Assembly (NCBI RefSeq): GCF_001665875.1
Contig: NZ_LZTA01000069.1
Span: 124,001 to 188,000 of the forward strand
Origin: Mycobacterium sp. 852002-40037_SCH5390672
Lineage (GTDB): Bacteria; Actinomycetota; Actinomycetes; Mycobacteriales; Mycobacteriaceae
DNA length: 64,000 nucleotides
Direction of reading: 5' to 3'
Part shown: positions 8,618 through 15,884 of the stretch, in pieces
Layout: every line of letters starts with the position of its first letter
Numbering within the stretch: position 1 is the first letter of the stretch
Program-made: the position numbers and the translations under genes
The notes under the pieces: generated by a model
Told to the model about the DNA's origin: nothing
Seen by the model: only the letters and a program-made list of their open reading frames with translations
Database searches by the model: none

Positions 8618-8986
8618 ATGCGAATACTGTTCGCCGGGGCCGCGGCCATCGCAATGCTCATGCTGTTCGACGCCGCGCGAGCCGATGCAACGCAGACCGG
8701 ACAGTCTTCGGGGCCGGTGCGCCTCCTGGACCAGGCCGCCGACTTGCCGTTGCCGGCTAACGGTCCCTTCGGTCCGCAATTTCCGCAGACCCCACCCGAC
8801 GTGATCGGCAACGGTGGCTTTTCCGCAGATGATGGCGACGACGAAGCCCAACTGCAAGAACAGCTGGCTCAGCAGGAGATGCAACAAGCCCAGCAGCAGG
8901 CCGAACAACAGAACGAACAGGCCCAACAGCAGGCTCAGCAAGCTGAGCAACAGGGTCAATGGGTCGAGCAAAACCCCGGCCCCTAG
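8618..8986 (+). CDS. Gln-rich exported protein
   Basis: An exported protein of about 122 residues if ATG 8618 (MRILFAGAAAIAML) is used. An in-frame ATG at 8549 would add 23 mostly basic residues before the signal. After the predicted signal comes a Pro/Phe-rich stretch (LPLPANGPFGPQFPQTPPDVIG), an acidic patch (DDGDDEAQ) and a glutamine-dominated helix rich in QQ, QEQ and AEQQ, which ends in WVEQNPGP. The Gln-rich segment should form a coiled coil. Similar short secreted proteins occur across mycobacteria without known function; I do not recognise a named family. Confidence 0.7.
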   Translation: MRILFAGAAAIAMLMLFDAARADATQTGQSSGPVRLLDQAADLPLPANGPFGPQFPQTPPDVIGNGGFSADDGDDEAQLQEQLAQQEMQQAQQQAEQQNEQAQQQAQQAEQQGQWVEQNPGP

Positions 8987-9062
8987 TCATGTATCGCGGG
9001 GCGGCGCCTATAGCGGAGCGAAACCCCGTAGCCCGGCAAACACGTATGCCCCGAGGAAAAAG

Positions 9063-9527
9063 CTATCGGTCGCGCGATTCGCGCTCGGCCGCCTTCACCA
9101 GCCGGCCCGCGAAGAACCGGACCGCTCCACCCATGGCGGCGCGCATCAGCGGACCCGTCCCGCGAACGCCTTCGGTGAATGAGCCGGTCCAGCGGATATC
9201 GGTCCCGCCCGCGGCATTCGGCGTGAGGACCACCTCGCCGGCGTAGTCCTTGGCCGGGGTGGGCGGGCCCACCAGCTTGTAGGCGTGGCGGCGGTCCTGC
9301 TCGTACTCGACGGTTTCTTCCTGCACGTAGACGGGCCACATGCCCACCTTGCGGATGGCCCCGATGCCACCCGGCGCGGGGTTGCCCTGACGCGCCCAAC
9401 TCGAGTGCACGACGATCGGCTTGGCCCATTGCGACCAGTTGGCGCCGTCAGCGACCAGCCGGAACAGCGTCGCGGCGGGCGCACTGCTGGTGCGGGTGAC
9501 TTCGAAGGAATAGTTCCGGCCCGGCAT
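9063..9527 (-). CDS. SRPBCC family protein (Rv1919c-like)
   Basis: A 154-residue START/Bet v1-fold protein. ATG 9527 is preceded by CCAGGAGT and gives MPGRNYSFEVTRTSSAPAAT, the usual first strand of polyketide-cyclase-like SRPBCC proteins; longer in-frame extensions upstream are low-complexity Arg/Ala-rich and unlikely to be coding. The internal YEQDRRHAYKLVGPPTP and GTDIRWTGSFTEGV blocks form the central sheet, and the C-terminal helix GPLMRAAMGGAVRFFAGRLVKAAERE closes the cavity. Ligand unknown. Its position near a LipD-type remnant and the SDR gene is reminiscent of the Rv1919c region of M. tuberculosis. Confidence 0.85.
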   Translation of the reverse strand: MPGRNYSFEVTRTSSAPAATLFRLVADGANWSQWAKPIVVHSSWARQGNPAPGGIGAIRKVGMWPVYVQEETVEYEQDRRHAYKLVGPPTPAKDYAGEVVLTPNAAGGTDIRWTGSFTEGVRGTGPLMRAAMGGAVRFFAGRLVKAAERESRDR

Positions 9528-9660
9528 GACGACTCCTGGTGGTAGCAAACGGACGGCCCTGGACGCCGCTCGCCGGTAGGCTACCGCCCGCGCCGGTCGT
9601 CGGCCGGATCGGGTTGATCGTCGCGGTTCACCGGTTGATCGAACGTCTGCCCGAAGGAGC

Positions 9661-10011
9661 GAATGCGCCCGCGGCGGTGCCGAGGTTCCGCTGCGTCCCG
9701 GCATCCTCGAGGCACTGGCGGCACCGGCGATTTCGCCGGGCCGGGGCGTGCGCGATAAGGTGATGCACCTGGATGTGGCGTATTCACTCGGTTTCTGTAA
9801 GCCGGTCCCGCGCTTCGCGTTCGGCTCGTCGGACAAAGCCTTCGGCACCCCGGGCTTCGGGGGATCCTTCGGATGCGCCGGCCCGGATACCGGTATCGGG
9901 TTCGCCTACATGATGACCCGGCTCGGGTTTCACCTCTGGAGCGATCCGCGTGAGCTGGCGTTGCGGCAGGCTTTGTTTCGCGACGTGCTCGGGGTGCGAC
10001 CGCAGAGTTGA
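9661..10011 (+). pseudogene. 3' fragment of a LipD/beta-lactamase-fold esterase gene
   Basis: Only the last 110-120 codons remain. Read from 9661 the frame gives GGAEVPLRPGILEALAAPA, then RGVRDKVMHLDVAYSLGFCKP, and GTPGFGGSFGCAGPDTGIGFAY, the C-terminal part of penicillin-binding-protein-like serine hydrolases (the LipD/LipE type), ending in DPRELALRQALFRDVLGVRP. The family normally has about 390-450 residues and carries SxxK and YxN catalytic motifs in the N-terminal part, which is absent here; upstream is the divergent SRPBCC gene with no matching sequence. I call it a 5'-truncated pseudogene. A GTG at 9748 could in principle start an 87-residue peptide, but it would have no active site. 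Confidence 0.75.
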
Positions 10012-10047
10012 CGCAACGCCGGCGGTGCCTGGTGGCATCCTGGCCAT

Positions 10048-10725
10048 GTGGGTTTGGTATTCCGGTTGGCGGAGCTGCTGATCGTGATCCTGCCGCTGAC
10101 GGGTGCGATCGTCGCCGCCGTGCGCGCCTTCGGCGCCTACCGACGACGCACGGACGAGCAGTCGCAGGATTTCGACCGGACACAATTACCCGACGCGCCC
10201 GCCACCGATGGCGCCGGTAGGAGTTCAGCGGCCCGGTGGCGCTCCATCCGCCGCGTCCTCGATGAACATGGCCGCACGGATGCGCGCTGGCTCGAGTACG
10301 AACTCGACGTCGCCAAACTGCTGGATTTCCCGCTGATGACGGACATGCGCGACGCCAACACGATCGCGTTCCACAAAGCCAAGCTGCGGGCCGATTTCCT
10401 GCGCCCCGCCAAGGCCGAGGATCTGCTCGACGACCGGGAAGGCGCCGCGCGGTACATGGCCGCCGTCGAGGACTACGTCACGGCATTCAACGCCGCCGAG
10501 GCCGAAGCGATTCGCAGGCGCCGCAACGATTTCTCCCGGGCGGATCAGCAGCGAATTACTCGGGCGCAGAGCCTGTTACGCGTCGCGGCCGACCCCTCGG
10601 CGGCCGCACACGAACGTCAACGTGCCTACGACGTGGCCCGCAACGAACTCGACGGCCTGCTGGTGTTGCCCACCACGACACAGGCGAACCTCGAGCGCGG
10701 CATCTCCGGCGAGCTGGAGCGGTAG
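10048..10725 (+). CDS. Membrane-anchored protein of unknown function
   Basis: A 225-residue protein with one N-terminal membrane segment (GLVFRLAELLIVILPLTGAIVAAVRAF, residues 2-28) followed by a charged, helical cytoplasmic part. It contains WLEYELDVAKLLDFPLMTDMRDANTIAFHKAK and repeated Ala/Arg/Glu helices consistent with coiled coil. GTG 10048 is the best start; an ATG two bases upstream is out of frame. Homologues of this arrangement (a single TM segment followed by a helical domain) appear in other mycobacteria as conserved hypothetical proteins. I do not recognise a function. It converges on the SDR gene, which ends 17 bases downstream. Confidence 0.75.
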   Translation: MGLVFRLAELLIVILPLTGAIVAAVRAFGAYRRRTDEQSQDFDRTQLPDAPATDGAGRSSAARWRSIRRVLDEHGRTDARWLEYELDVAKLLDFPLMTDMRDANTIAFHKAKLRADFLRPAKAEDLLDDREGAARYMAAVEDYVTAFNAAEAEAIRRRRNDFSRADQQRITRAQSLLRVAADPSAAAHERQRAYDVARNELDGLLVLPTTTQANLERGISGELER

Positions 10726-10742
10726 AGGACTGACCGCGAGCT

Positions 10743-11522
10743 CTACGGGCAGGTGTATCCGCCGTCGATCACGACGTCCGAACCCGTCATATAGCTGGAA
10801 GCCTCGCTCGCCAGATAGACGTAGAGGCCGGTGAGTTCTTCGGGGCGCCCGATGCGGCGGAGCGGTATTTTCGGCTCCCACTGGCGGTGATACTCGGTAT
10901 ACGGCTCGACGAGCTCGGTGAGGATATAGCCCGGGCTGACGCTGTTGACCCGAATGTTGTGGGGCGCGAATTCGACTGCCATGGCCTTGGTCAGCTGGAT
11001 GACCGCCGCCTTGGAGGCGCAGTAGTGGCCCACCTGCTGCGGGACGTTGATGATGGTGCCCGACATCGAGGCGGTGTTGATGATGACGCCGCCGCGTCCC
11101 TGCCGAACCATCGCCCGGGCCGCCGCCTGCGCGGTCAGGAAGACTCCGGTCACATTGGTGTCTTGGATGCGCTGAAATTCCTCCGGCGACATCTCCAGCA
11201 TCGGGATGACCGCGATGATGCCGGCGTTGCAGACCGCGACGTCGATGCCGCCCAGCTCCGCGGTCATCTGATCCACCATGCCGGTCACCTGGTCGGGTTG
11301 AGTCACGTCGCATCGGATCGGCACGATCTTGCCTTGGGAATCATTGCCGTCCGCCGCGAGCTCGGCGGCGATGTCTTGCAAGGCTTCGAAATTCCGCGCC
11401 GCGATGGCCACATGGGCGCCGGCTTGCACGTAGGCCTGTGCCACTTTCCTGCCGATACCGCTGGACGCCCCGGTCACCAACGCCCTCTTGCCGGCCAGGC
11501 TGAACAAGTCCAACACGTTCAT
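10743..11522 (-). CDS. Short-chain dehydrogenase/reductase (Rv1928c-like)
   Basis: A 259-residue classical SDR. The cofactor motif TGASSGIG is at residues 17-24, the NAG motif is present (CNAGIIAV), the catalytic Ser is in NTASMSG, and the catalytic YxxxK is YCASK. The Arg-containing AARN after beta-2 suggests NADP(H). It ends with the typical SSYMTGSDVVIDGGYTCP C-terminus. Substrates of this branch include sugars, steroids and keto-acyl compounds; none can be assigned. ATG 11522 is chosen because the fold begins right after it. It is divergent from a SnoaL-fold gene, with a KstR-like box between them, which hints at lipid or steroid metabolism. Confidence 0.92.
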   Translation of the reverse strand: MNVLDLFSLAGKRALVTGASSGIGRKVAQAYVQAGAHVAIAARNFEALQDIAAELAADGNDSQGKIVPIRCDVTQPDQVTGMVDQMTAELGGIDVAVCNAGIIAVIPMLEMSPEEFQRIQDTNVTGVFLTAQAAARAMVRQGRGGVIINTASMSGTIINVPQQVGHYCASKAAVIQLTKAMAVEFAPHNIRVNSVSPGYILTELVEPYTEYHRQWEPKIPLRRIGRPEELTGLYVYLASEASSYMTGSDVVIDGGYTCP

Positions 11523-11555
11523 TCGATATCCCCATTCATACGAGCGACCCAAAAC

Positions 11556-11569
11556 CGGAACACGTTCTA
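11556..11569. promoter_or_regulatory. KstR-like inverted repeat between SDR and SnoaL genes
   Basis: CGGAACACGTTCTA matches the published KstR cholesterol-regulator consensus TnnAACnnGTTnnA at every fixed position except the first T. It lies in the 58-base divergent gap and overlaps the -10 candidate of the SnoaL gene. Confidence 0.5.
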
Positions 11570-11573
11570 GTGT
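11568..11573 (+). promoter_or_regulatory. -10 element of a probably leaderless SnoaL gene
   Basis: TAGTGT lies seven bases before ATG 11581 with no ribosome site, the arrangement of leaderless mycobacterial genes. Confidence 0.4.
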
Positions 11574-11580
11574 GTCCGCT

Positions 11581-12057
11581 ATGGGCAAATTCACGAGGTC
11601 AGAAATCAATAACGCCGTCGAGAACTACACGAAGGTCGTCGAAGGGTGCAGCGCTTCGGGCGACTGGCGGCCGTTCGCGGATCTCTTCACCGAGGACGTC
11701 GTCTACACCGAGCATCACTACGGCGTCTTCCACGGGCGCGAGGCGGTCCGCGACTGGATCGTCGCGGTGATGGCGCCGTTCCCGCACATGCGTTTTCCCA
11801 GCGACTGGAGTGCTCACGACGAGGACAACGACGCCGTCGTCGTCATGATCAAGAACCTGCTCGACCACCCGACGGATCCGAACGGTGAACCGTTCTGGTT
11901 CCCGAACTGGACCCGGCTGGTCTACGCCGGCGGCGGGCTGTTCTCGAGCGAAGAGGACATCTACAACCCCGACCGTGACGCTCCCGGCGTCGTTGCGGCG
12001 TGGATGCAGGCCGGCGGCCAGCTGGCCACGACCGAGATCCTGCAGCCCAACGCCTAG
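11581..12057 (+). CDS. SnoaL-like/NTF2-fold protein
   Basis: A 158-residue protein of the nuclear-transport-factor-2/ketosteroid-isomerase fold. The family pattern is an N-terminal helix followed by DWRPFADLFTEDVVYTEHHYGVFHGREAVRDWI (helix-strand with a conserved Asp/His region), then a curved sheet ending in ATTEILQPN. Members act as isomerases, hydrolases, dehydratases or small-ligand binders; conservation of the pocket does not allow a substrate call. It diverges from the SDR at 10743 and shares a KstR-like box with it, so a joint role in steroid or fatty-acid-type catabolism is an attractive inference. ATG 11581 is the natural start. Confidence 0.85.
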   Translation: MGKFTRSEINNAVENYTKVVEGCSASGDWRPFADLFTEDVVYTEHHYGVFHGREAVRDWIVAVMAPFPHMRFPSDWSAHDEDNDAVVVMIKNLLDHPTDPNGEPFWFPNWTRLVYAGGGLFSSEEDIYNPDRDAPGVVAAWMQAGGQLATTEILQPNA

Positions 12058-12129
12058 CCCGTAGTGCCTGTGTCTGGGCTGGATAGTGCTTGCGCGCAAA
12101 GCGCTGTCACCGGCGCTGACGCTCCTGAC

Positions 12130-12869
12130 TCACGTCATCCTCTCCAACGGCCGCCTGCGCCGCCGGGCCCGGACCATGCCCAGCGCCTGGTCCCAGGCGA
12201 GCAAGCTCGTGGCTTTCACGTTGGCGGGCGTCACGCTGTCGCGGGTCAGCAATGCCGCCGCCGCGGCCTTCGTGGTCGCCGACGCCTTCGAGATGTGACC
12301 CGAGTCGAACGGGGGTTGCGGGTCGTATTCGAGCGCGAGTTGGATTGCCTTTGCGCGGGATTCGCCACCGATCTGTGCGGCCAGCCACAACGCGAGGTCG
12401 AGCCCGGCGGACACGCCCGCACTGGTGACGATGTCGTCCTGATGCACAATCCGTTCGTCGGCCACGGGAACCGCCCCGAATGCCTTGAGCGCGTGGATGG
12501 TCAGCCAGTGCGATGTCGCCCGTCGGCCGTCGAGCAGCCCGGCGGCCCCAAAATCACCGACCCCGAGCACACCGACGTCGTCCAGTTCGCGGTGTGGTGG
12601 GCCCGGCGCAGCCAGTCGAGCAGCGCGTCGTCACGGGCATGAACCGGAGTCGACGGACCCCCGGGAACGAGAATGACGTCGGGGGAGGGTGTTTCGGCCA
12701 GCGAGTGGGTGGCACCGATGACCAGTACACCGGAGTCTGCGGTGATCGGTCCGACCTCGTGCCACACGAAGCGCACCTCGGCGCCCGCCAAGTTGCGCAG
12801 CACCTCGTACGGACCGATCATGTCCAGTGCGGTGAATCCCGGATAGGCCACGATGGCGATTTGGGTCAT
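12130..12869 (-). pseudogene. DJ-1/PfpI-family gene with a one-base frameshift (Rv1930c-like)
   Basis: From ATG 12869 the frame reads an intact N-terminal half (MTQIAIVAYPGFTALDMIGP, PDVILVPGG) to the nucleophile-elbow TTSVCSGSVILG, then becomes nonsense. One base out of phase the rest of the domain is read: AAGLLDGRRATSHW, the FGAVPVADERIVHQ block and VTSAGVSAGLDLALWLA, continuing to 12130. Adding one base to the C4 run at 12546-12549 (G run on the coding strand) restores a single frame of about 246 residues. This may be a true frameshift or a sequencing error. The gene lies 19 bases downstream of a GlxA-type regulator with the same N-terminal domain, as in the Rv1930c-Rv1931c pair of M. tuberculosis. 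Confidence 0.8.
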
Positions 12870-12888
12870 CAGTGTCGTCCTTTCGGTG

Positions 12889-13857
12889 TCAGGCAAAGGC
12901 ATTGCGGTATTGGTCGGGCGAAATACCCACGCGGCGAAGGAAATTGCGGCGCATGGTTTCCGCCGTGCCGAAGCCGCACCGGGCGGCGATCGCCACGACG
13001 GTGTCGTCGGTCTCCTCCAACTGCCGGCGCGCGGCTTCGGTGCGGATGCGTTCCACGTATTGGCCGGGCGCCTCGCCGATTTCGGCGGTGAACACCCGGG
13101 TGAAATGGCGTGGGCTCATGGCGGCCCGGCGTGCCAGATCATCGACGCTGTGCGGGCCGCCCGGCTCGGCCTCGATCCGCTCTTGCACCTCGCGGATCGA
13201 GTCCCGTCTGGCCCGCGGCATCCACACCGGCGCCGCGAACTGCGTCTGCCCGCCCGGGCGGCGCAGATACAGCACGAGCCAGCGGGCGACCGTCTGCGCG
13301 ACCTCGGTGCCGTGATCGTCCTCGATCAGCGCGAGCGCGAGGTCGATGCCCGCCGTCACGCCCGCGGCGGTCCACACGGTGTCCGAGCTCCGCACGAAGA
13401 TCGGGTCGGCATCGACCTCGATGGCCGGGAATTCGGCCGCCAACCGGTCGGCGAAGGCCCAGTGTGTGGTCACCCGCTGCCCGTCGAGCAGACCCGCCTC
13501 GGCCGCGAGGAACGCGCCGGTGCACACCGTCACGATGCGTCGGGCATGTGCGGCGACGGTCTTGATCCAGGCGACGAGTTCAGCGTCGGATCGCGCAGCA
13601 TCGACACCGGCGCCGCCGGGCAGCACGACCGTGTCGATCGGGTCGCCCGGGTCCGGCAACGGGGTCGCTACGAAGGCCAGCCCGGTGGCCGTCTGGACCG
13701 GTTGGCCACCGACGGAGGCCATCGCGACGTCGTAGCCGCCGCCCGTCAACAGCGATGCACCGGTGAAGACGTCATACGGGCCCACCACATCGAGCGCCTG
13801 CACGCCGGGAAAGCCGACGATCACCACCTTGCGAGGCATGGATTCAGTGTTGGGCAC
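12889..13857 (-). CDS. GlxA-family regulator: DJ-1/PfpI domain plus AraC HTH (Rv1931c-like)
   Basis: A 322-residue regulator. Residues 8-185 form a DJ-1/PfpI-like domain (KVVIVGFPGVQALDVVGP, VVLPGGAG, the VCTGAFLAAEAGLLDG elbow and THWAFAD). The C-terminal 100 residues are a double helix-turn-helix of the AraC type (SVDDLARRAAMSPRHFTRVF, then VVAIAARCGFGTAETMRRNFLRRVGISPDQYR). The elbow Cys is kept. Such proteins sense small metabolites and regulate neighbouring genes; the effector is unknown. The start at 13857 is accepted; ATG 13839 (MPRKVV) is equally possible. It is followed at 19 bases by the broken DJ-1 gene, likely in one transcript, and is divergent from tpx. Confidence 0.92.
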   Translation of the reverse strand: MPNTESMPRKVVIVGFPGVQALDVVGPYDVFTGASLLTGGGYDVAMASVGGQPVQTATGLAFVATPLPDPGDPIDTVVLPGGAGVDAARSDAELVAWIKTVAAHARRIVTVCTGAFLAAEAGLLDGQRVTTHWAFADRLAAEFPAIEVDADPIFVRSSDTVWTAAGVTAGIDLALALIEDDHGTEVAQTVARWLVLYLRRPGGQTQFAAPVWMPRARRDSIREVQERIEAEPGGPHSVDDLARRAAMSPRHFTRVFTAEIGEAPGQYVERIRTEAARRQLEETDDTVVAIAARCGFGTAETMRRNFLRRVGISPDQYRNAFA

Positions 13858-13950
13858 GCCGGGGTGCGTCGTCTACGCCATGTATCCCACTAATTAGGAC
13901 ATGGGGACCTGCCCCACGATCGCCGCGGCGGCCTTGGCAGACTGTTGCCC

Positions 13951-14445
13951 ATGGCACAGATAACGTTGCGTGGAAACCCGATCAACACCGTCGGCGAGCT
14001 GCCTGCCGTCGGATCCAAAGCCCCGGCCTTCAGTCTGACCGGCGGCGATCTAGCCGCGGTCAGCAGCGAGCAATTCGGCGGTAAGCCCGTGGTGCTCAAC
14101 ATCTTTCCCTCCATCGACACGCCGGTATGCGCGACCAGTGTGCGGACCTTCAACGAGCGCGCCGCCGGGGGCGGGGCGACCGTGGTGAACGTGTCGAAGG
14201 ACCTGCCGTTCGCGCAGGCGCGATTCTGTGGCGCCGAAGGCATCGAGAACGTCAAGACCGCGTCGGCGTTCCGGGACAGCTTTGGTGAGGACTACGGCGT
14301 CACCCTCATCGACGGTCCGATGGCCGGACTGCTCGCCCGGGCCATCGTGGTGATCGGTGCCGACGGCAATGTCGCCTACACCGAGCTGGTGCCCGAGATC
14401 GCCCAGGAGCCGAACTACGACGCGGCGCTGGCGGCTGCGGGCTGA
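13951..14445 (+). CDS. tpx: Thiol peroxidase
   Basis: An atypical 2-Cys peroxiredoxin that reduces hydrogen and organic peroxides in the cytoplasm using thioredoxin. The 164-residue product is the standard length. The peroxidatic Cys60 sits in the signature SIDTPVCATSV and the resolving Cys93 in ARFCGAEG, the same numbering as in M. tuberculosis Tpx. The N-terminal MAQITLRGNPINTVGELP is typical. ATG 13951 is chosen over an in-frame GTG two codons upstream (13945). It is divergent from the GlxA-type regulator and converges with the nitronate-monooxygenase homologue. Confidence 0.97.
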   Translation: MAQITLRGNPINTVGELPAVGSKAPAFSLTGGDLAAVSSEQFGGKPVVLNIFPSIDTPVCATSVRTFNERAAGGGATVVNVSKDLPFAQARFCGAEGIENVKTASAFRDSFGEDYGVTLIDGPMAGLLARAIVVIGADGNVAYTELVPEIAQEPNYDAALAAAG

Positions 14446-14476
14446 CGCCTGCCCGCTGGGGTCGGACCTCGTCGAG

Positions 14477-15430
14477 CTAGGCCTCGCCGATTCGCTCGGA
14501 AGTGGCCGCCAGCACCTCGCGGCAGCCGCTCCACGCCTGTTTGATGATGTCGGCGGCCGGGGGCAGATCCTGGATGCGCCCGGCTACCTGACCGGTGTTT
14601 GCGACGCTGGCGTCCAGGTCGCCGTCGAAATAGAGCCGCTGCACGCGTTGTAGGGCCGCGGCGCCCGCTTCGGCAGACGTCGCGGTGTCGAGCCGGTCGG
14701 CGGCGGGCGTGCGGATGACGCGCATCATTCGCGCGCCGTCGAGGGGCAGCAGCACCGTGCCGGTCTCGTCGGCGCCGACGACCGCCTGCTTGAGGTTGCC
14801 GTGCACCGGCGAGTCCGCAGAGGCGAGCAGCCTGGTGCCCATCTGGACCGCCTCGGCGCCGAGAACAAACGCTGCCGCCATGGACCGCGCGTCGCAGATC
14901 CCGCCGGCCGCCACGATCGGGACGTCGACATTGGCCGCCACCAACGGCAGCAGCACCATGGTCGACGCGCCGAACCGGTTCTTGAACCCACCTCCTTCGA
15001 TGCCTTCCACCACCAGCCCGTCCACACCGGCATCGACGGCCTTCTTGGCCACGGCCAGGGTGCCCACCACGTGGAACACCGTGATACCGGCGTCGTGCAG
15101 ACGCTCGGTGAATACCGACGGGCTGCCGGCCGAGGTGGTCACGAACCGAATGTCGTTGGCGACAAGCAAATCCACCATCGCCGGGTCACGGTTGAACAGC
15201 AGCGCGATGTTGGCGCCGACGGCGCCGCCGGTCAGCTCGCGCACTCGCCGCAGGTCGGCTCGACCCTGATCCGAGGTGGTCTCGATGATTCCCAGCGCAC
15301 CGGCATTCGACACCGCCGCGGCCAGCTGGGCGCCGGCTATATAGGTCATCGGCGCCTGGATGATCGGGATGTCGATGTGCGCAAGAGCGCAGACCCGGTT
15401 GGCCGCGGGACCCGGGTTTGCGGTAGTCAT
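14477..15430 (-). CDS. Nitronate monooxygenase/2-nitropropane dioxygenase homologue
   Basis: A 317-residue FMN TIM barrel. It has the family start IPIIQAPMTYIAGAQLAAAVSNAGALG, the VTTSAGSPSVF strand and the phosphate-binding PIVAAGGICDARSMAAAFVLGAEAVQMGTRLL. The segment where classical enzymes have the catalytic His (AGGH) reads GIEGGGFKNR, so that His is missing. The protein is therefore probably an FMN-dependent reductase or oxidase on another substrate, not a true nitronate oxidase. Its ATG overlaps the stop of the upstream NYN/PIN-like gene by four bases (ATGA), so the two are translationally coupled. Confidence 0.85.
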   Translation of the reverse strand: MTTANPGPAANRVCALAHIDIPIIQAPMTYIAGAQLAAAVSNAGALGIIETTSDQGRADLRRVRELTGGAVGANIALLFNRDPAMVDLLVANDIRFVTTSAGSPSVFTERLHDAGITVFHVVGTLAVAKKAVDAGVDGLVVEGIEGGGFKNRFGASTMVLLPLVAANVDVPIVAAGGICDARSMAAAFVLGAEAVQMGTRLLASADSPVHGNLKQAVVGADETGTVLLPLDGARMMRVIRTPAADRLDTATSAEAGAAALQRVQRLYFDGDLDASVANTGQVAGRIQDLPPAADIIKQAWSGCREVLAATSERIGEA

Positions 15431-15807
15431 CGGTCCCGCGGATCGACAAGGTCGCGGAAACTTTCCGACCGGTGCACGGATGCACCCAGACTGCGCACTC
15501 GCTCGGTCAACGCCCTGTCGGATGTCACGACGCGAATGTCGTGTGGCGCAGCATCGGCCGCGACCAGCCGGACGATCTCGTCGTCGGCCGAATTCGCGGC
15601 CGCCCTGGGTGCGTGCGCAACCTCGACTACCGATGACGTGATGGCCGTCGACGGCGGTCGCTCAAAAACCACGGTCACGGTTTCTCCTTGACCCGACGCC
15701 CATCGATCCAGCCTCTCCACCAGTGTGACCATGGCGCCGTTGCGGTCCTTCCACCAGCCGTCGGGACGACTTCCGATCACATTCATGCCGTCGACGATCC
15801 AGCGCAC
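15427..15807 (-). CDS. NYN/YacP-type (PIN-like) nuclease-fold protein
   Basis: A protein of about 126 residues from GTG 15807, which opens with RWIVDGMNVIGSRPDGWWKDR, the hallmark N-terminus of the NYN/YacP branch of the PIN superfamily. A SADDEIVRLVAADAAPHDIRVVTSDRALTERVRSLGA block carries the acidic residues of the metal site and the conserved SDR motif. Members are Rae1/YacP-like ribonucleases or nuclease-fold proteins; activity here is inferred from the acidic residues alone. An in-frame ATG at 15849 would add 14 poorly conserved residues. The stop overlaps the start of the flavoenzyme gene. Confidence 0.8.
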   Translation of the reverse strand: MRWIVDGMNVIGSRPDGWWKDRNGAMVTLVERLDRWASGQGETVTVVFERPPSTAITSSVVEVAHAPRAAANSADDEIVRLVAADAAPHDIRVVTSDRALTERVRSLGASVHRSESFRDLVDPRDR

Positions 15808-15884
15808 AACCCACACCGTAAACGACGAGGCGCGACAAGTGATTTTCATTCTTAAAGCGATCGGTGGTTGATACGGTCACCCTC

